A stretch of 64,000 nt of DNA from Oegoconia quadripuncta (lineage: Eukaryota > Arthropoda > Insecta > Lepidoptera > Autostichidae): assembly GCA_949316235.1 (NCBI GenBank), contig OX438742.1, forward strand, positions 10,296,815 to 10,360,814. The letters are read 5' to 3'. Of the stretch, positions 10,200 to 20,290 are shown one piece after another. Positions within the stretch are counted from its first letter, which is position 1; each line of letters starts with the position of its first letter. Made by a program: the position numbers and the translations under genes. Below the pieces are notes generated by a model. It was not told the DNA's origin, searched no databases, and saw nothing but the letters and a program-made list of their open reading frames with translations.

Positions 10200-10548
10200 C
10201 GCTAACGAACCGTTTCCGATTTTCTCACTGCTAGTTCACCACGTTCGGATGGCTGACCAGCGGACCGCCAACACATCACCCACTGCGTCAGTTTGAGGGG
10301 ACTTTTTCTGTTAAAATGGGGAAAATCTTAGGAAGGGGAGCCGGCATTTCTCTGCATTAGTAAATACCGCGCCTTAGGCGGCGTACATTGAAAATCGATG
10401 GGGGGGAGAAGGCGGCCGCGCTTGCGTCCCGCTCTTGCAGCACGCGTGTCGCCGCTCGGCCGCCGCCCTAGCCGCACGCCGACCTGTAGCGCGAGTTGAC
10501 TTGTTGCGAGAGCCACCTGTTAACACATGGAGGCACCGTGAATTACAG
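10200..10548 (+). promoter_or_regulatory. Candidate CpG-rich promoter and first exon
   Basis: CpG is sparse in most of the window but dense here (GCGGCCGCGC, CACGCGTGTCGCC, CGGCCGCCGCC, GCACGCCGACC). An arthropod initiator-like TCAGT lies at 10288-10292, and 260 bases downstream a perfect splice-donor consensus occurs (CAG|GTAAGT, exon end 10548, intron start 10549). No long reading frame crosses the block without overrunning the donor, so a non-coding 5' exon fits best. No TATA box or clear DPE was found. The gene would run rightward with coding exons outside this window. Transcription is inferred; a GC-rich repeat is the alternative. Confidence 0.45.
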
Positions 10549-11523
10549 GTAAGTCCAACCAGTAGCACCCCTCTAGCATCCACTGCGAATATTCCACGTC
10601 ATATAATTTTTTTAACAACTTTTTCAAAAGCGCGCGGTTTTGCCATGTGACATTCCGGGCTCGTGTTTTCGTCGCGAGCGTTCCCCTTTATGATACTGCG
10701 GTTAGATTTCTTGTTGTGTTTAGAGGATTTAATTATTTTGTGTAAGCGACTTCATGTGCAAAGAGTACTATTAAGCGAGCGTGCCGCATAATTATTTACA
10801 CGCAATATCTTTGGTTGTATTCGTAGCGCGTATTTCATTCATGAACGTAATTCGTAATGTTTCCCGCGCTCCGTTGGTGTTTTGGTTTTGTGCGCAATGT
10901 CCTTAATAAGGTTTCCCTTGGTTGTATGGTTTGTATGACTTCAGTGTGGCTCTCAATTACTTTGTAATACTTTACTAATCGCCAGATAAATAATCACCCC
11001 GCTTATCCACGCTACAATTAATTTGAACCTTAAAAAAGAGCGTAGGAAGACTAACGGCTACTCAGGCTTATCCACCTACATATGTTCTGTATTATTTGTT
11101 ATTGTCACTCGATAAAATATTTATGTAAAGTTTGAAAAGTAACTTTTGACATATTAGAAGTGTAGGTATTTTTAAACTTGTTATCTATATAATTAGGCGG
11201 AAAAGATCAGAAAGGGTACTAATATTATTATTTTGTTTTACTACGCTGCATTCATTTTGGTTTCCAATTTTAAGGATTTAACTTTGTATTAATAAAATGA
11301 TAGTATAATTGAAAATAGAGAAAAAATATGTTACACGGTTATAAAATCAGGCATATAGACAGATATAGCCTTCAATTTTATGCCACCCCTCTTTCTGCGT
11401 TGGGGGTCAACACGGCGTGCGCCGGCGCATATGAGTTCGTTGACCTAGATGAAAATCATGTAGAGCTAAATTCAATGTTTATGGCGGGTGTGGCAACAAC
11501 TGAAACCGATCCATTTGGGTAGC
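10549..11523. other. Possible intron start; no gene seen
   Basis: CpG density falls off through about 10930. The 64-codon frame at 11328-11522 (+) resembles no known family. Nothing else. Confidence 0.4.
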
Positions 11524-11995
11524 AGCTTCTGCAACGCCAGACGTAACATTCTCCAGTTATTGTCTGCCCTCTGCGTAACTGATCAATCATAATCTGACAT
11601 GCCATTATCTCGCCGGAGACGCAGAATCATTGAATGTCTTAGCTGGCAAGGAGGATTGACTTCCCATATCTTGCATTGACTTTTCGTTCCGGCGTCATAA
11701 TGGTATACTAAGTCTCATCACGAAAAATCTTGGAAAAGCTCCTGGATCGTTTCAAGTATTACCAAAACTTTTGATTAAAAATGTCATGTCTTGCTTTATT
11801 TGGACATGAGATCTGTTAACATTGGGGATTTAAAAAGCATGGCCGCTTATTTAAAACTTCAAGTTACCCGTCGATGTTTCTAAACAGTTTGTTCAATTTT
11901 TCCAAGTTTTCTTCGGTAGTGGAAATTGTTGGCCGTCCGGAGTGAGTCTTATCTTTATAAATGTGAAACAAGTTGTAGCAACGTCCCGAAGAAGA
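11524..11995 (-). pseudogene. Second mariner transposase pseudogene
   Basis: Antisense order: S-L-R-T-G-R-P (the SGRP-like linker of the paired DNA-binding region), S-T-T-E-E-N-L, a decayed middle, FRDET at 11719 (first catalytic Asp region), then after a one-base loss at the following Trp codon VYHYDAGTKSQCKIWEVNPP, and a degraded M.L....DNGMSDYD and NNWRMLRLALQ. The order matches DETWVHHY, T/SK.QS..W, then I..DYL.....INGEYY in mariner transposases. The 3' third with the remaining catalytic residues is missing. A different copy from the relic at 8.6-9.1 kb, and on the other strand. Confidence 0.7.
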
Positions 11996-12164
11996 CTGCA
12001 GAACTTCAAAAACAATTTTTTTAAGCAATAAATAATTTCATGCATTTTGTCAGTCTTTAATTATACGCAAATTGAATTAAAGCCAAATTTTAACACGGCA
12101 AAGTATTTATATGATATATCAAAGTTTTCTTTAGCAGGTTTTACTTATGAATTTTCATACATTC

Positions 12165-12985
12165 ATAAAGTTACGCCTCTTTCCCGTAGCGGTAGGCAGA
12201 GACCGCAGACTTCCACTTGCTACGATCCTGACACACCTCTTTTGCTTCGTTTACTCTCATAAGATTGTTCATACTTGCTCATCGGTTTAGGGTACTCTTG
12301 ACTTGGCCTTTTTCCCTCGCCCCCAATTTGGTCATGGTACTTTCGCCGTGGTCTTGCCCTAACAACACTACCATCCACATTTGCATCGTATATCTCTTTC
12401 GTTAGTCTTGTTTCATTCATCTTCTCCACAATATGTCCAACCCATCTCAGCATACAGTTTTCAATCTTTGTCACTACGTCTTGTTTCACACTGCTTAACT
12501 CCCTAATTACACTATTCCTGATTCTATCTTTCAAAGTCACCCCACTCATACTTCTCAATGATCTCATTTCCATTGCATTAATTCGACTTTAATTTTTCTT
12601 CTGCCATACCCAGCATTTACTCCCGTAAATCAGTGTTGGAACCAGCACTCTTGCACTTGCTCCACTTTTTCTCCATCTATGAAATATTGCAATCCGTCAT
12701 ACATACACTTCCCAAATATCATAACTTTCGTTTTACTCGCATTGACTTTCATTTCTTTTTCTTTCAAAGCTGTATTCATAAGTTTTACTATCTCTTGTAA
12801 CTACTCTTGTGACGATGCAAGGATTACTTGATCATCGGCATAGTGAAGACATTTGACGAGTTCATTCTCAATCCACATTCATAGTCTTGCAAGACTTGCA
12901 GACTATGCCATGCAGCAGTCCATGAATAGGTTAAACAGCCAAGGGGACGCAACATAACCCTGTCTAACACCTTTCTCTATGTATA
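12165..12985 (-). pseudogene. LINE-E reverse transcriptase C-terminal relic
   Basis: Antisense reading begins at a GVRQGYVASPWLFNLFMD block (12985 downward), continues to CLHYADDQVILAS around 12843-12813 (YADD catalytic box of non-LTR RTs), a KVNASKTKVMIFGK-like region, then VLVPTLIYGSKCWVWQKKN. About 150 bases between the last two blocks are missing, an internal deletion. The longest open stretch (12573-12220) reads MEMRSLRSMSGVTLKDRIRN, MLRWVGHIVEKMNETRLTKE, then a basic RPRRKYHDQ tail. It closes with the family 3' end (TTTCCCGTAGCGGTAGG as complement near 12180). Dead 5'-truncated copy, with a stop after the FMDCCMA block. Clade not settled (RTE/CR1-like). Confidence 0.85.
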
Positions 12986-13056
12986 TGAATATATGAATTT
13001 AAGTTTTCAATATAAAAAAATATCATCAATCTATGTCGTTTATATAAACAAATTAC

Positions 13057-13375
13057 AGTCCGTGCCATTAAAGGGACGAAATGGTGACAGATCGCGGGAA
13101 CAATATGTGACTTATAGATGCCCCTAGGGTTAAAGGGCAACATTTATAAATCCGTAATAAGGCCTGTCGTAATATGTGGATCGGAGTATTGGGCCGTAAA
13201 AAAGACGTATGAAAACAAATTGCATGCAGCGGAAAGGAGAATGTTGAGAATGAGAATAAACTAAAAAATGAGTATGTAAGAGGGAGTTAAAGTGGCACCT
13301 GTGACAAAAAGTTGAAAGGAAATAGAACATACTTTTAGACCCCAATGAATTGGGATCAGGGTAAGATAATGATGA
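13057..13375 (+). pseudogene. LINE-G C-terminal relic
   Basis: Plus-strand frame from 13057: VRAIKGTKW, a broken SGT-CD block, MPLGLKGNIYKSVIRPVV, CGSEYWAVKKTYENKLH and AAERRMLRMRI, then after a stop KVAPVTKKLKG. The RPVV.CGSE.WA...H..EMRMLR order is the post-RT end of a widespread insect RTE-like LINE. The SRWYGHV region is deleted, joining KLKG to a tail ending in AATGATGATAG. It is placed tail-to-tail with LINE-E (-) on its left. Confidence 0.75.
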
Positions 13376-13409
13376 TAGTCTTTATTTTTAAAACAGTACA
13401 AGAATAGAG

Positions 13410-14720
13410 CGGAATAAGACTCCAAATCCTTAGTAAGGAACTGCCTATTGGGTAGCGCCACTTAACAAAACTGATGGAGGCGGATGGCAATGTAGCGTCG
13501 ATGAAAACAGACATAGGGGAAAATCGTAGAGAGGTTTTATGGACAGCTTTGTACGCTACATCCATTGGCCATCAAACTGCTCATAAACTTGAATGGCGGA
13601 ACCGGGCAATGACGAGCCACTGAGGAGCTTCTGCAAACAGATAGGAATATTTAAAGTCCTCCAGAAGCTCGTTAATACCATAGTATTAACAGCAACATAT
13701 TGTTGGACAGCATAACATCGGAGGTATGCAATAGAGGTTTGGTGGTACTATTTTTGAAAAAGGATGATAGCACGTTATTGATGAAGGCCTATACCGCTTC
13801 CGAGCTGTCTAGAAACTGTTGTCAAAGGTAGTAACGAACTGCCTTGTACGCAAGATTGATGATGCCCGTGATGTAGTCTCCCGAACAAGCTGGTTTCCGA
13901 AAATCGGAGAAGACGGAGGGGGATAACTTGCTAGTATGTTTAGTATTTGTGGACTAAGAAAGTCATCAATTTGATTGAACCTGGGCAGTGCTGTGTTTTC
14001 TCCAGCGGTGCCATATTGGCTTTCGGTACTGGATGATGCTTTCAAAGTCGTGGATTGACAAGAATTTTATATTAATATCAATGGCGAAAATACAATAAAA
14101 TTTATCTTCGGTTTGCTGACGACATTGTAGTAATGGTAGAATCGAAGGAAGACCTCGTTACTATGCTCGATTACCTCAATCGAGCCAACAGACGGACCTT
14201 ACCATGAATAAGGACAAAACAAAAATTAATGCTAATGCCGGTGTCATGCATGATGATGCTTCCGACCGATTTCGGCCATGGCGACCACTTTGACTCCTAA
14301 TTGGTTTGGCGCGGGTGCGCTCAAAGATGGCTAACATAGCCGATCTTTGCGGTGAATTCCCATGCGCAATGTGGGCATATAAGCACACCTTCCTCGTAGT
14401 GATAATGAATGGCAACGGGTGGACGGGTTTTCAGCTCGTCGCGTTTAGCGTCTAGGTCAGCTATACGCTACTCCTCGAAATCGCTTACTCTCCTATGAAC
14501 TACCCTGCGCCATTCAGGACGTGGTGTTTGTCTATGAGCCTCATAAGTAAGCTCAAGGTCCCACAACGAGTTATGGAGATAGCGATGCTCGGTGTTTCAC
14601 TACTAGATAGAATGAAGATATCCGTAATATAATGATAGTCACTGACATAGCCGAGCGGATTAGTAACTTCAAGAGGCATTGAGCTAGGTACTGCAATAGC
14701 ACTGATGACCGGTGAGGCGC
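13410..14720 (+). pseudogene. RTE-type LINE reverse transcriptase relic
   Basis: Longest LINE relic of the window; frames shift repeatedly but RT blocks appear in order: VERFYGQL; LKVLQKL; VVLFLKKDDSTLL (13742-13780); PEQAGFRK (13880-13903); a decayed GVRQG region; the catalytic box LRFADDIVVM (14106-14135; Asp-Asp retained) followed by ESKEDLVTMLDYL; then SLSMSLISKLKVPQRVMEIAMLGVSL (about 14530-14600) and a faint ITDIAERI region. The segment 14240-14500 fits less well. The 5' endonuclease domain is absent. Same lineage as the fragments at 7.5, 9.5 and 19.9 kb, but much more decayed, hence older. Confidence 0.8.
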
Positions 14721-14784
14721 AATAGTTTTAGTAGAGACCATGCGCCGGCGTAAGCGCACCGTGCGATGTCCATTGTCCGCCGAT

Positions 14785-14835
14785 AATGGCGCATTTAGAG
14801 CATGGCACATTTAGAGGGACATGGCGCTTTTAGAG
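14785..14835 (+). repeat. Three tandem 16-19-bp units
   Basis: AATGGCGCATTTAGAG, CATGGCACATTTAGAG and ACATGGCGCTTTTAGAG follow one another. The third is the start of the R1-like frame (GHGAF), so the first codons of that fragment seem to have been triplicated. Confidence 0.6.
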
Positions 14836-15480
14836 GGCGCCTTCGCGATATGCGCTTGAATGAGGATGGACGCTGTGAATGCGGCGAGGGGGACGAGTAC
14901 CGCGATCATGTCCTATGAGAGTGTCGACTGTACGAACCAGAGCGGCATAACATACTTTACGGGCTGGAGATGATGGCGGTGGACCGGTCTACTTCCTGGA
15001 CTTGGTGGACTCCAAGGTCAAATTTCGGCTTTACCAAAATTTCTGCCAGCAGTGGCAAGTGAAAAGCATACAGCAGGACAGAGATAATAAATAGCTGCCC
15101 GGGGTGGAAGCCGTGCTGTGGCGTCGGGCCCCAGAAGGGGGAGAACCGAAAGAGTAGTAGGGACGCTTTAAATAAATTGCAGGGGATCAAGCAGTGGACG
15201 ACTGAACAGAGCCTCGAGCAGTTGGTCGTGCATCCCTCATGATTCGGCCATTATACCTTGAGGTGGTATGGCCATGAGAGGTGGAGGGTAATATTGTCCG
15301 CTGATAAGGCCCTAATAAATGTTGAAGGAAGTACTTAGATAGAAGCCGCTTCAATCCTGTAGCTTTGGAAATCTAAGGGGACGCCTATTTTCAGCAGTGG
15401 CCCTCATGTGACTTTTGCGGGATTTTAAATATAGGTCAATCTAGTTTGTAAGGCTTTTTAAGCCTTGTTTTTTTTAAATC
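14817..15480 (+). pseudogene. R1/I-like LINE C-terminus and 3' UTR
   Basis: The frame 14817-15062 (81 codons) reads GHGAFRGRLRDM..., then CECGEGDEYRDHVL-stop-EC: Cys20, Cys22, His31 and Cys36, the zinc-binding C-x-C...H...C pattern that follows the RNase H or RT region in R1, I and Jockey-type LINEs. The only internal stop is a TGA where the family has Trp, so decay is light in this part. The frame ends at TGA 15060-15062. The following 400 bases (GGTGGAGGGTAATATTGTCC, AAGCCGCTTCAATCCTGTAG) look like a GC-rich 3' UTR. It directly follows the RTE relic, so one element was probably inserted next to or into the other. Confidence 0.7.
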
Positions 15481-15671
15481 TTTGAGATGTTTTCCGCCTT
15501 TCCAGACAGTTGACTAAATATCACGAATGTATTATAATTGACTACTGAATATATAATTACTTATTCAGCTGAAACTTAGCCATGGTTAAGCATAATCCAA
15601 GGGATTTTTTTGCGGCGGTTATTGATGGTTGATGAAATATGTGTCTATCGTTATACCACAAAGAGGAAGCA

Positions 15672-15738
15672 ATAGTCAAGCCGCGACCTCTAAACAGAGG
15701 TCAGATTCTCTAACCACTACACCAACCGGTCATCACCT
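15672..15738 (-). mobile_element. tRNA-like SINE head, isolated
   Basis: Antisense head: GACCGGTTGGTGTAGTGG (A box), TTAGAGAATCTGACCTC and an anticodon-like 7-bp stem GACCTCT/AGAGGTC. The B box is eroded to GGCTTGACTATTGC. No SINE body follows. Closest to SINE-2 but not identical. Confidence 0.55.
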
Positions 15739-16693
15739 CCAAATGATGAGGAACTAAAGAAACGACGACATCTGGCAAACAGCATCGTTTGTCGAAGTGT
15801 GTAAGGTGACTTCTCAAGCACATTCATTCGAGGGCTTTCTAATTATTTTTTTTTTATATTTAAAAATAAACTCGAGGATAATTTCTTAGCCATGGAAATC
15901 CGTCGGAGATATTTAGCTTTTAACATAAATATTTAGTTTTGTTTCCTCGGGGGTGTTCTAAATTTTCAATTTATCATCTTCTTCTTAGCGGGTCGATAGC
16001 AAAAAAATTCTTGAGTACCAAAATGTAGCCACACCTACAGCATATCGTTATGATGTTATGATTATTACCTTGCTACGAAATACATTTAATTTATTTCCTC
16101 AATGTTTTTTTCTCAAAATCAATTAATAAGCCTGTGTGGTCTTATTTTACGTTATTAAGGACTTGGGTATTATATGCAGATAATGAGAACTATATACATA
16201 TTACGTATTATTTCCCCGACACTTTTGATTTTTATTCAATGATTAAATTGTAGTACTGTATTGTTTGTATCAGCAAAAAAAAATACAGTTTAGCAGTAAG
16301 TGGTGCTTGATAAATATTGCAAAGCCAAACAAAGATCCGCTTCATAATTCATATTGACCCAATATGAACATACGAATCATAACTCAGGGGAACTGCTTCC
16401 AAATCCAACCAATGCATAATAATGGAACGATCCAATCAAAACTACGATGTATTGTTTCGGTATACCTCGTTTATTAATAGAGACCTACAAATATTTTTGA
16501 TGGTGTGAAAATCAAATGCCATCTAAAAATAAAAAGATCTTTAGTATTTGAGACCCCATCAAATACTAAAGATTACAACTTCTAAATATTCCTAAGATAT
16601 GTTACTATACTGCAAATCTTCATTCCCACCGCGAGACAATTTAGCAATAAATTGATGAAGATATATCCATAAAGATAAAAGAATTATATAGCA
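15739..16693. other. No gene; perfect hairpin at 16537-16573
   Basis: AT-rich. Contains a perfect 15-bp inverted repeat, ATCTTTAGTATTTGA at 16537-16551 and its complement at 16559-16573, with a 7-base loop GACCCCA. Otherwise nothing. Confidence 0.6.
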
Positions 16694-16917
16694 CTAGCAT
16701 TCCGCCCTTGGAATAACTTTATAGCGGAAATTTGTTAATCCCGCGGAAGCTACTCACTTTATCCGGATAAAAAATATCCTATCTTAATCCAGGGTATGTT
16801 CTACGTAAATACCAATTATCATCTAAATCTGTTCATCCATTTCGCCGGGATTGAGCAACAAACAAACAAATTAACAAACATCCAAACTTTCGTATTTATA
16901 CTATAATATTAGTTAGA
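16694..16917 (-). mobile_element. HEL Helitron-like copy
   Basis: On its own strand it starts A|TCTAACTAATATTA and ends CTAG|T, both at the expected A-T target with no duplication. The 3' hairpin region is eroded (TTCCGCCCTTGG in place of the usual GC stem). Confidence 0.75.
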
Positions 16918-17061
16918 TTTGTTGGCTTTTAAATAAGGTTTCGGTGTACTTCTTAAGTTACGACAAATTGTGGGTAGCTTGCTTAATAGACTATGTGTGT
17001 CTTATAATCCGTGACCCTCCAGCGGGGACGTTGCCATCGTTTTGTGTACCACTTAATACAA

Positions 17062-17273
17062 ACTAACTAGTATTATAAATTCGAAACTTTGGATGTTTGT
17101 TTGTTGCGCAAAACGGATGAACGGATTTGGATGAAATTTGGTATGTAGGTAGAATATACCCTGGACTGAGACATAGGATTTTTTTCATGCCGATAAATGA
17201 GTAGTTCCCGCGGGATAAACAAGTTTCCGCGATAAAGTTATTCTACGCAGGCGAAACCGCGGGCGGAAACTAG
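17062..17273 (+). mobile_element. HEL copy, first of a tandem pair
   Basis: Has the family blocks GGATGTTTGTTTGTTG, GGATTTGGATGAAATTTGG, TTCCCGCGGGATAAAC and the hairpin CGCAGGCGAAACCGCG before CTAG|T at 17270-17273. The 5' TC is mutated. Another copy in the same orientation starts 28 bases after it. Confidence 0.8.
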
Positions 17274-17301
17274 TAGTATATATTGATGTATTTTGGCAGA
17301 A

Positions 17302-17493
17302 TCTAACTAATATTATAAATGCGAAAGATTGGATGTCTTATTGTTTGTTTGTTTATTTGTTGGTTTGTTTTGTTGCTCCATCATGGCAAGACGGATGAAC
17401 AGATTTGGATGAAATTTGGTTTATAGGTAGAACATACCCTGAATTAAGCCATAAAGTTATTCTATGCAGGCGAAGCCGCGGGCGGTAAGCTAG
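17302..17493 (+). mobile_element. HEL copy with deletion and microsatellite end
   Basis: Clean ends: A|TCTAACTAATATTATAAA at the left and CTAG|T at 17490-17493. The TTATCCCGATAAAGTGAG...AAATTTCCGCG middle is deleted. A GTAC run (17493-17510) begins exactly at the 3' terminus. Confidence 0.85.
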
Positions 17494-17510
17494 TACGTAC
17501 GTACGTACGT
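17493..17510 (+). repeat. GTAC microsatellite at Helitron end
   Basis: Four and a half uninterrupted GTAC units directly after the CTAG terminus. Confidence 0.85.
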
Positions 17511-19875
17511 AGATTGCATTCGTCATAGTTCGACTAAGCATCTGACAGCGATTCATACATACGTTCACTGCCGACTACGGGTATAAAGATTAACAACAAC
17601 AACAACAACGAAATTTCAATTGTGTCGGTCAAAATGGCAGCGATCTATAAACACATTTACGTGTACTATTACAATAGTACGTAAAAACTCGAAATAATGA
17701 ATATTTTGGCATCGCCATCTGGGACACACAATGTGAAAAAAAACATAGCATCATTTAGGAAAAATAGTGATAAAAATAAAGTCAATACAAGAAATAAAGA
17801 TAAACTTGCAGTTCATGTAAGCCGACTCCACAAAATCATTATTTCATTCAGCATATTTTTCAACGAAGTTCCGTTGATATACAACATGTTTCTTTCTATA
17901 AATTTAAATATACTATAAAACTAATAATTTAAATATACTATATAACTATAATCTAATAATGATTATTTGTAATATAAAAATATGATTTAAAGAGCAATCC
18001 TTGGAGTTTCTTGCTTGTTCTTCTCAACAAGCTTTCTGAACAAGCAGTTACTTAAAAAATGTTAAAACTGACTATTTTGATTGTACCCTCAGGCTATATA
18101 AATAATAATAATAAAGTTTTTTACTTTGTCAAAGATTTTTGCATGTGTCCAGTTACACACAACTGGACACAAATACTACAGACATAAGCTTCAAACTTAT
18201 AACACCCCCTTTTTTCGAATCATAACAAAGCTTCACAAAAGCTGAGCAGGCCGTCCCGCTTATTTTGATCCGGACAAAGCTATAAAAGCCAAACGCCCCT
18301 TCTAAAGCCGGACGTCTGCCAGCCCTAAGCGTAATGAGCGCTTGGTCGCTGTTTCAATTTGATTAGTTTGTTCGGAGCTGGAACGTTGTTACTGTTACAT
18401 TTACAAAGTGATTTGTTAGTAAATGAATAGCGTGATTTGTTCGTCAGTGTCAAATATGCCAATCGAATTAATGCAATTACTTTATTGGCCCACAATGATC
18501 AGCTTTAGTGAATGTTTGCTGAGGTTTAGATAGAAGGTCGAATTGTTCATTTAAGCAATTAGGATCCAATTTTGATTGTGAACGAATATAAATACACATT
18601 AACAGCTTATTAAGTCAACTACTGGATCAAATTTATCTAGTTGTCATTGATCACTATTTATCTAGTTGTCAATCAAATTGTTTTTAAATAAATATAAATT
18701 ATAAGGACTTGTGCATAATTTAATCCTTCACTAAAAACAATTGATTAGAAATTGTTTACTTTCTGACTAAATTTTGAACTGTTCGAAGTGTCGTCCTTTT
18801 ACCACGACGCATCGTCGACGAAGTGCATTGCAATAAATTCGGGTCTTTCTATTGTTTTTCAATGAATTTTTAAACGAAAAACCTGCAGCGCTGGCATGAC
18901 CCATTTCGTCTTGGCTTACGCGAGTTGAGAAATCTTTCTCTCAGCTGTCAAATATGTTAAAACTATACATAGCCTGACTCGGGAAATTGGCAACGATCGA
19001 CAAACTCAGCACAGTCGATAAAGATATCTCGTGCATTCAAGAGCACATGCATTAGCGTTACGAGTGATATGAAAAGAGAGACAGTAATGATTTAGTCTAG
19101 AGGTTAGGTTAGAGGTTATTATAAATAACCATTTAATACAAAAAGACAAACTCGACTAAAGCTCCGATATGATTTAGGAGCTCTACACACTTGTAAATAT
19201 ACATTTTCAAAATCCTATAATACATATAGTCCTAGAACAACTTTTTTTTGACAAATTTTTGCGGCCGCTGCGTGTAAGTACACCAAGTTTGGTGACATAA
19301 ACTATGCTATGACACTTGAACTGTCTCGTCCGAATATAACGTTACCTCATTATTAAAATCCATCAAGGGAATAAAGAATCTCACATACATACTCGTACAT
19401 AGATACATGCGAAAAATATAACCCTCTCTTCAATCGAGTCAAAATAAAATAGTAAAAGTAAGCTGTGAGTAAAATCAGTTTACTTAGTTTGATTGTTTCT
19501 TGATCGTAGTTTATATAATAATAATAATAAATTTATAATTTATCCATACAGCATTTTATACAGATCTATAGAGAAAAAAAAAGAAATCTAGTTTAGGCAC
19601 TGGATGTATTTGCTATGCTGCCCCCATAAGAAAAAAGGGTTAACTTCCATTTTTGGCTAAATTAAGGTTACCATGGATATGGAATTATGATAGAAAACAA
19701 TAACATAAGCATGGTGTCTAAATTTTTAATTAAAGAACTCGAAAATCACTTCTTACATAATGTTGATTATCTCATCATCAACTTTGTGGCAGTTATAGTC
19801 CTTTCTCCTTATGGAGGCAGTATGCACCATCGTGATACATTTTATTCAAATACAATTTATTGTAATAACCTACAG
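17511..19875. other. No gene; CAA run and a TATA-like site
   Basis: A CAA microsatellite lies near 17592-17612 and AAT runs near 18101 and 19521. A TATAAAAG octamer at 18281-18288 sits in a locally GC-richer segment (18240-18420), but no initiator or splice donor supports a promoter. The open frame starting at 19687 reaches RTE sequence only after 19876. Confidence 0.4.
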
Positions 19876-20282
19876 GTTATGACATATGGAACTGAAACAT
19901 GGTCGCTCACTATGGGCTTCATAAGCAGGCTCAAGGTCACCCAAAAGGCAATGGAGAGAGCTATGCTCAGAGTCTCCCTGCGGAATCGAATCAGAAAGGA
20001 CGAGATCCGCAGGAAAATCAAGGTGACCGATATAGCCCGAAGAATTGCCAAACTTAAGTGGCAGTGGGCGGGGCACATTGCTCATAGGACCGATGGCCGT
20101 CGGGGCGGAAAGGTTCTCGAGTGGCGACCACGCACCGGCAGACGCAGCCCATGAGGTGGACCGACGATTTGGTAAAGATCGCGGGAAGCCGCTGAATGCG
20201 GGCAGCGCTGGACCGATTGTTGTGGAGATCCTTGGGGTAGGCATTTGTCCAGCAGTGGAAGTCTTTCGGTTGATAAGATGAG
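19876..20282 (+). pseudogene. RTE-type LINE C-terminal fragment
   Basis: Best preserved RTE end in the window. From 19876 the frame reads VMTYGTETWSLTMGFISRLK, a RAMLRVSLRNRIR block, DIARRIAKLKWQWAGHIAH, KVLEWRPRTGRRSP; then a frameshift near 20150 and RWTDDLVKIAGSR, stop, MRAALDRLLWRSLG, stop, FVQQWKSFG. It carries one frameshift and two premature stops. The RT core is absent (5' truncated at VMTYG, with no target duplication seen). The open frame before 19876 is unrelated sequence fused by chance. Confidence 0.85.
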
Positions 20283-20290
20283 ACTAGTTT

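Noticed and set aside
10328..10650. Short coding genes in the CpG-rich block
   Set aside because: Overlapping frames on both strands with Arg/Ala-rich, low-complexity products reflect GC content; the + frame runs through the splice donor.
18281..18288. TATA-box promoter (TATAAAAG)
   Set aside because: No initiator at the right distance and no downstream exon or donor; such octamers are expected by chance in AT-rich DNA.
19687..20154. A 155-codon protein gene
   Set aside because: Only the part after 19876 is meaningful and it is an RTE C-terminus that runs into a frameshift; the N-terminal part is chance sequence.
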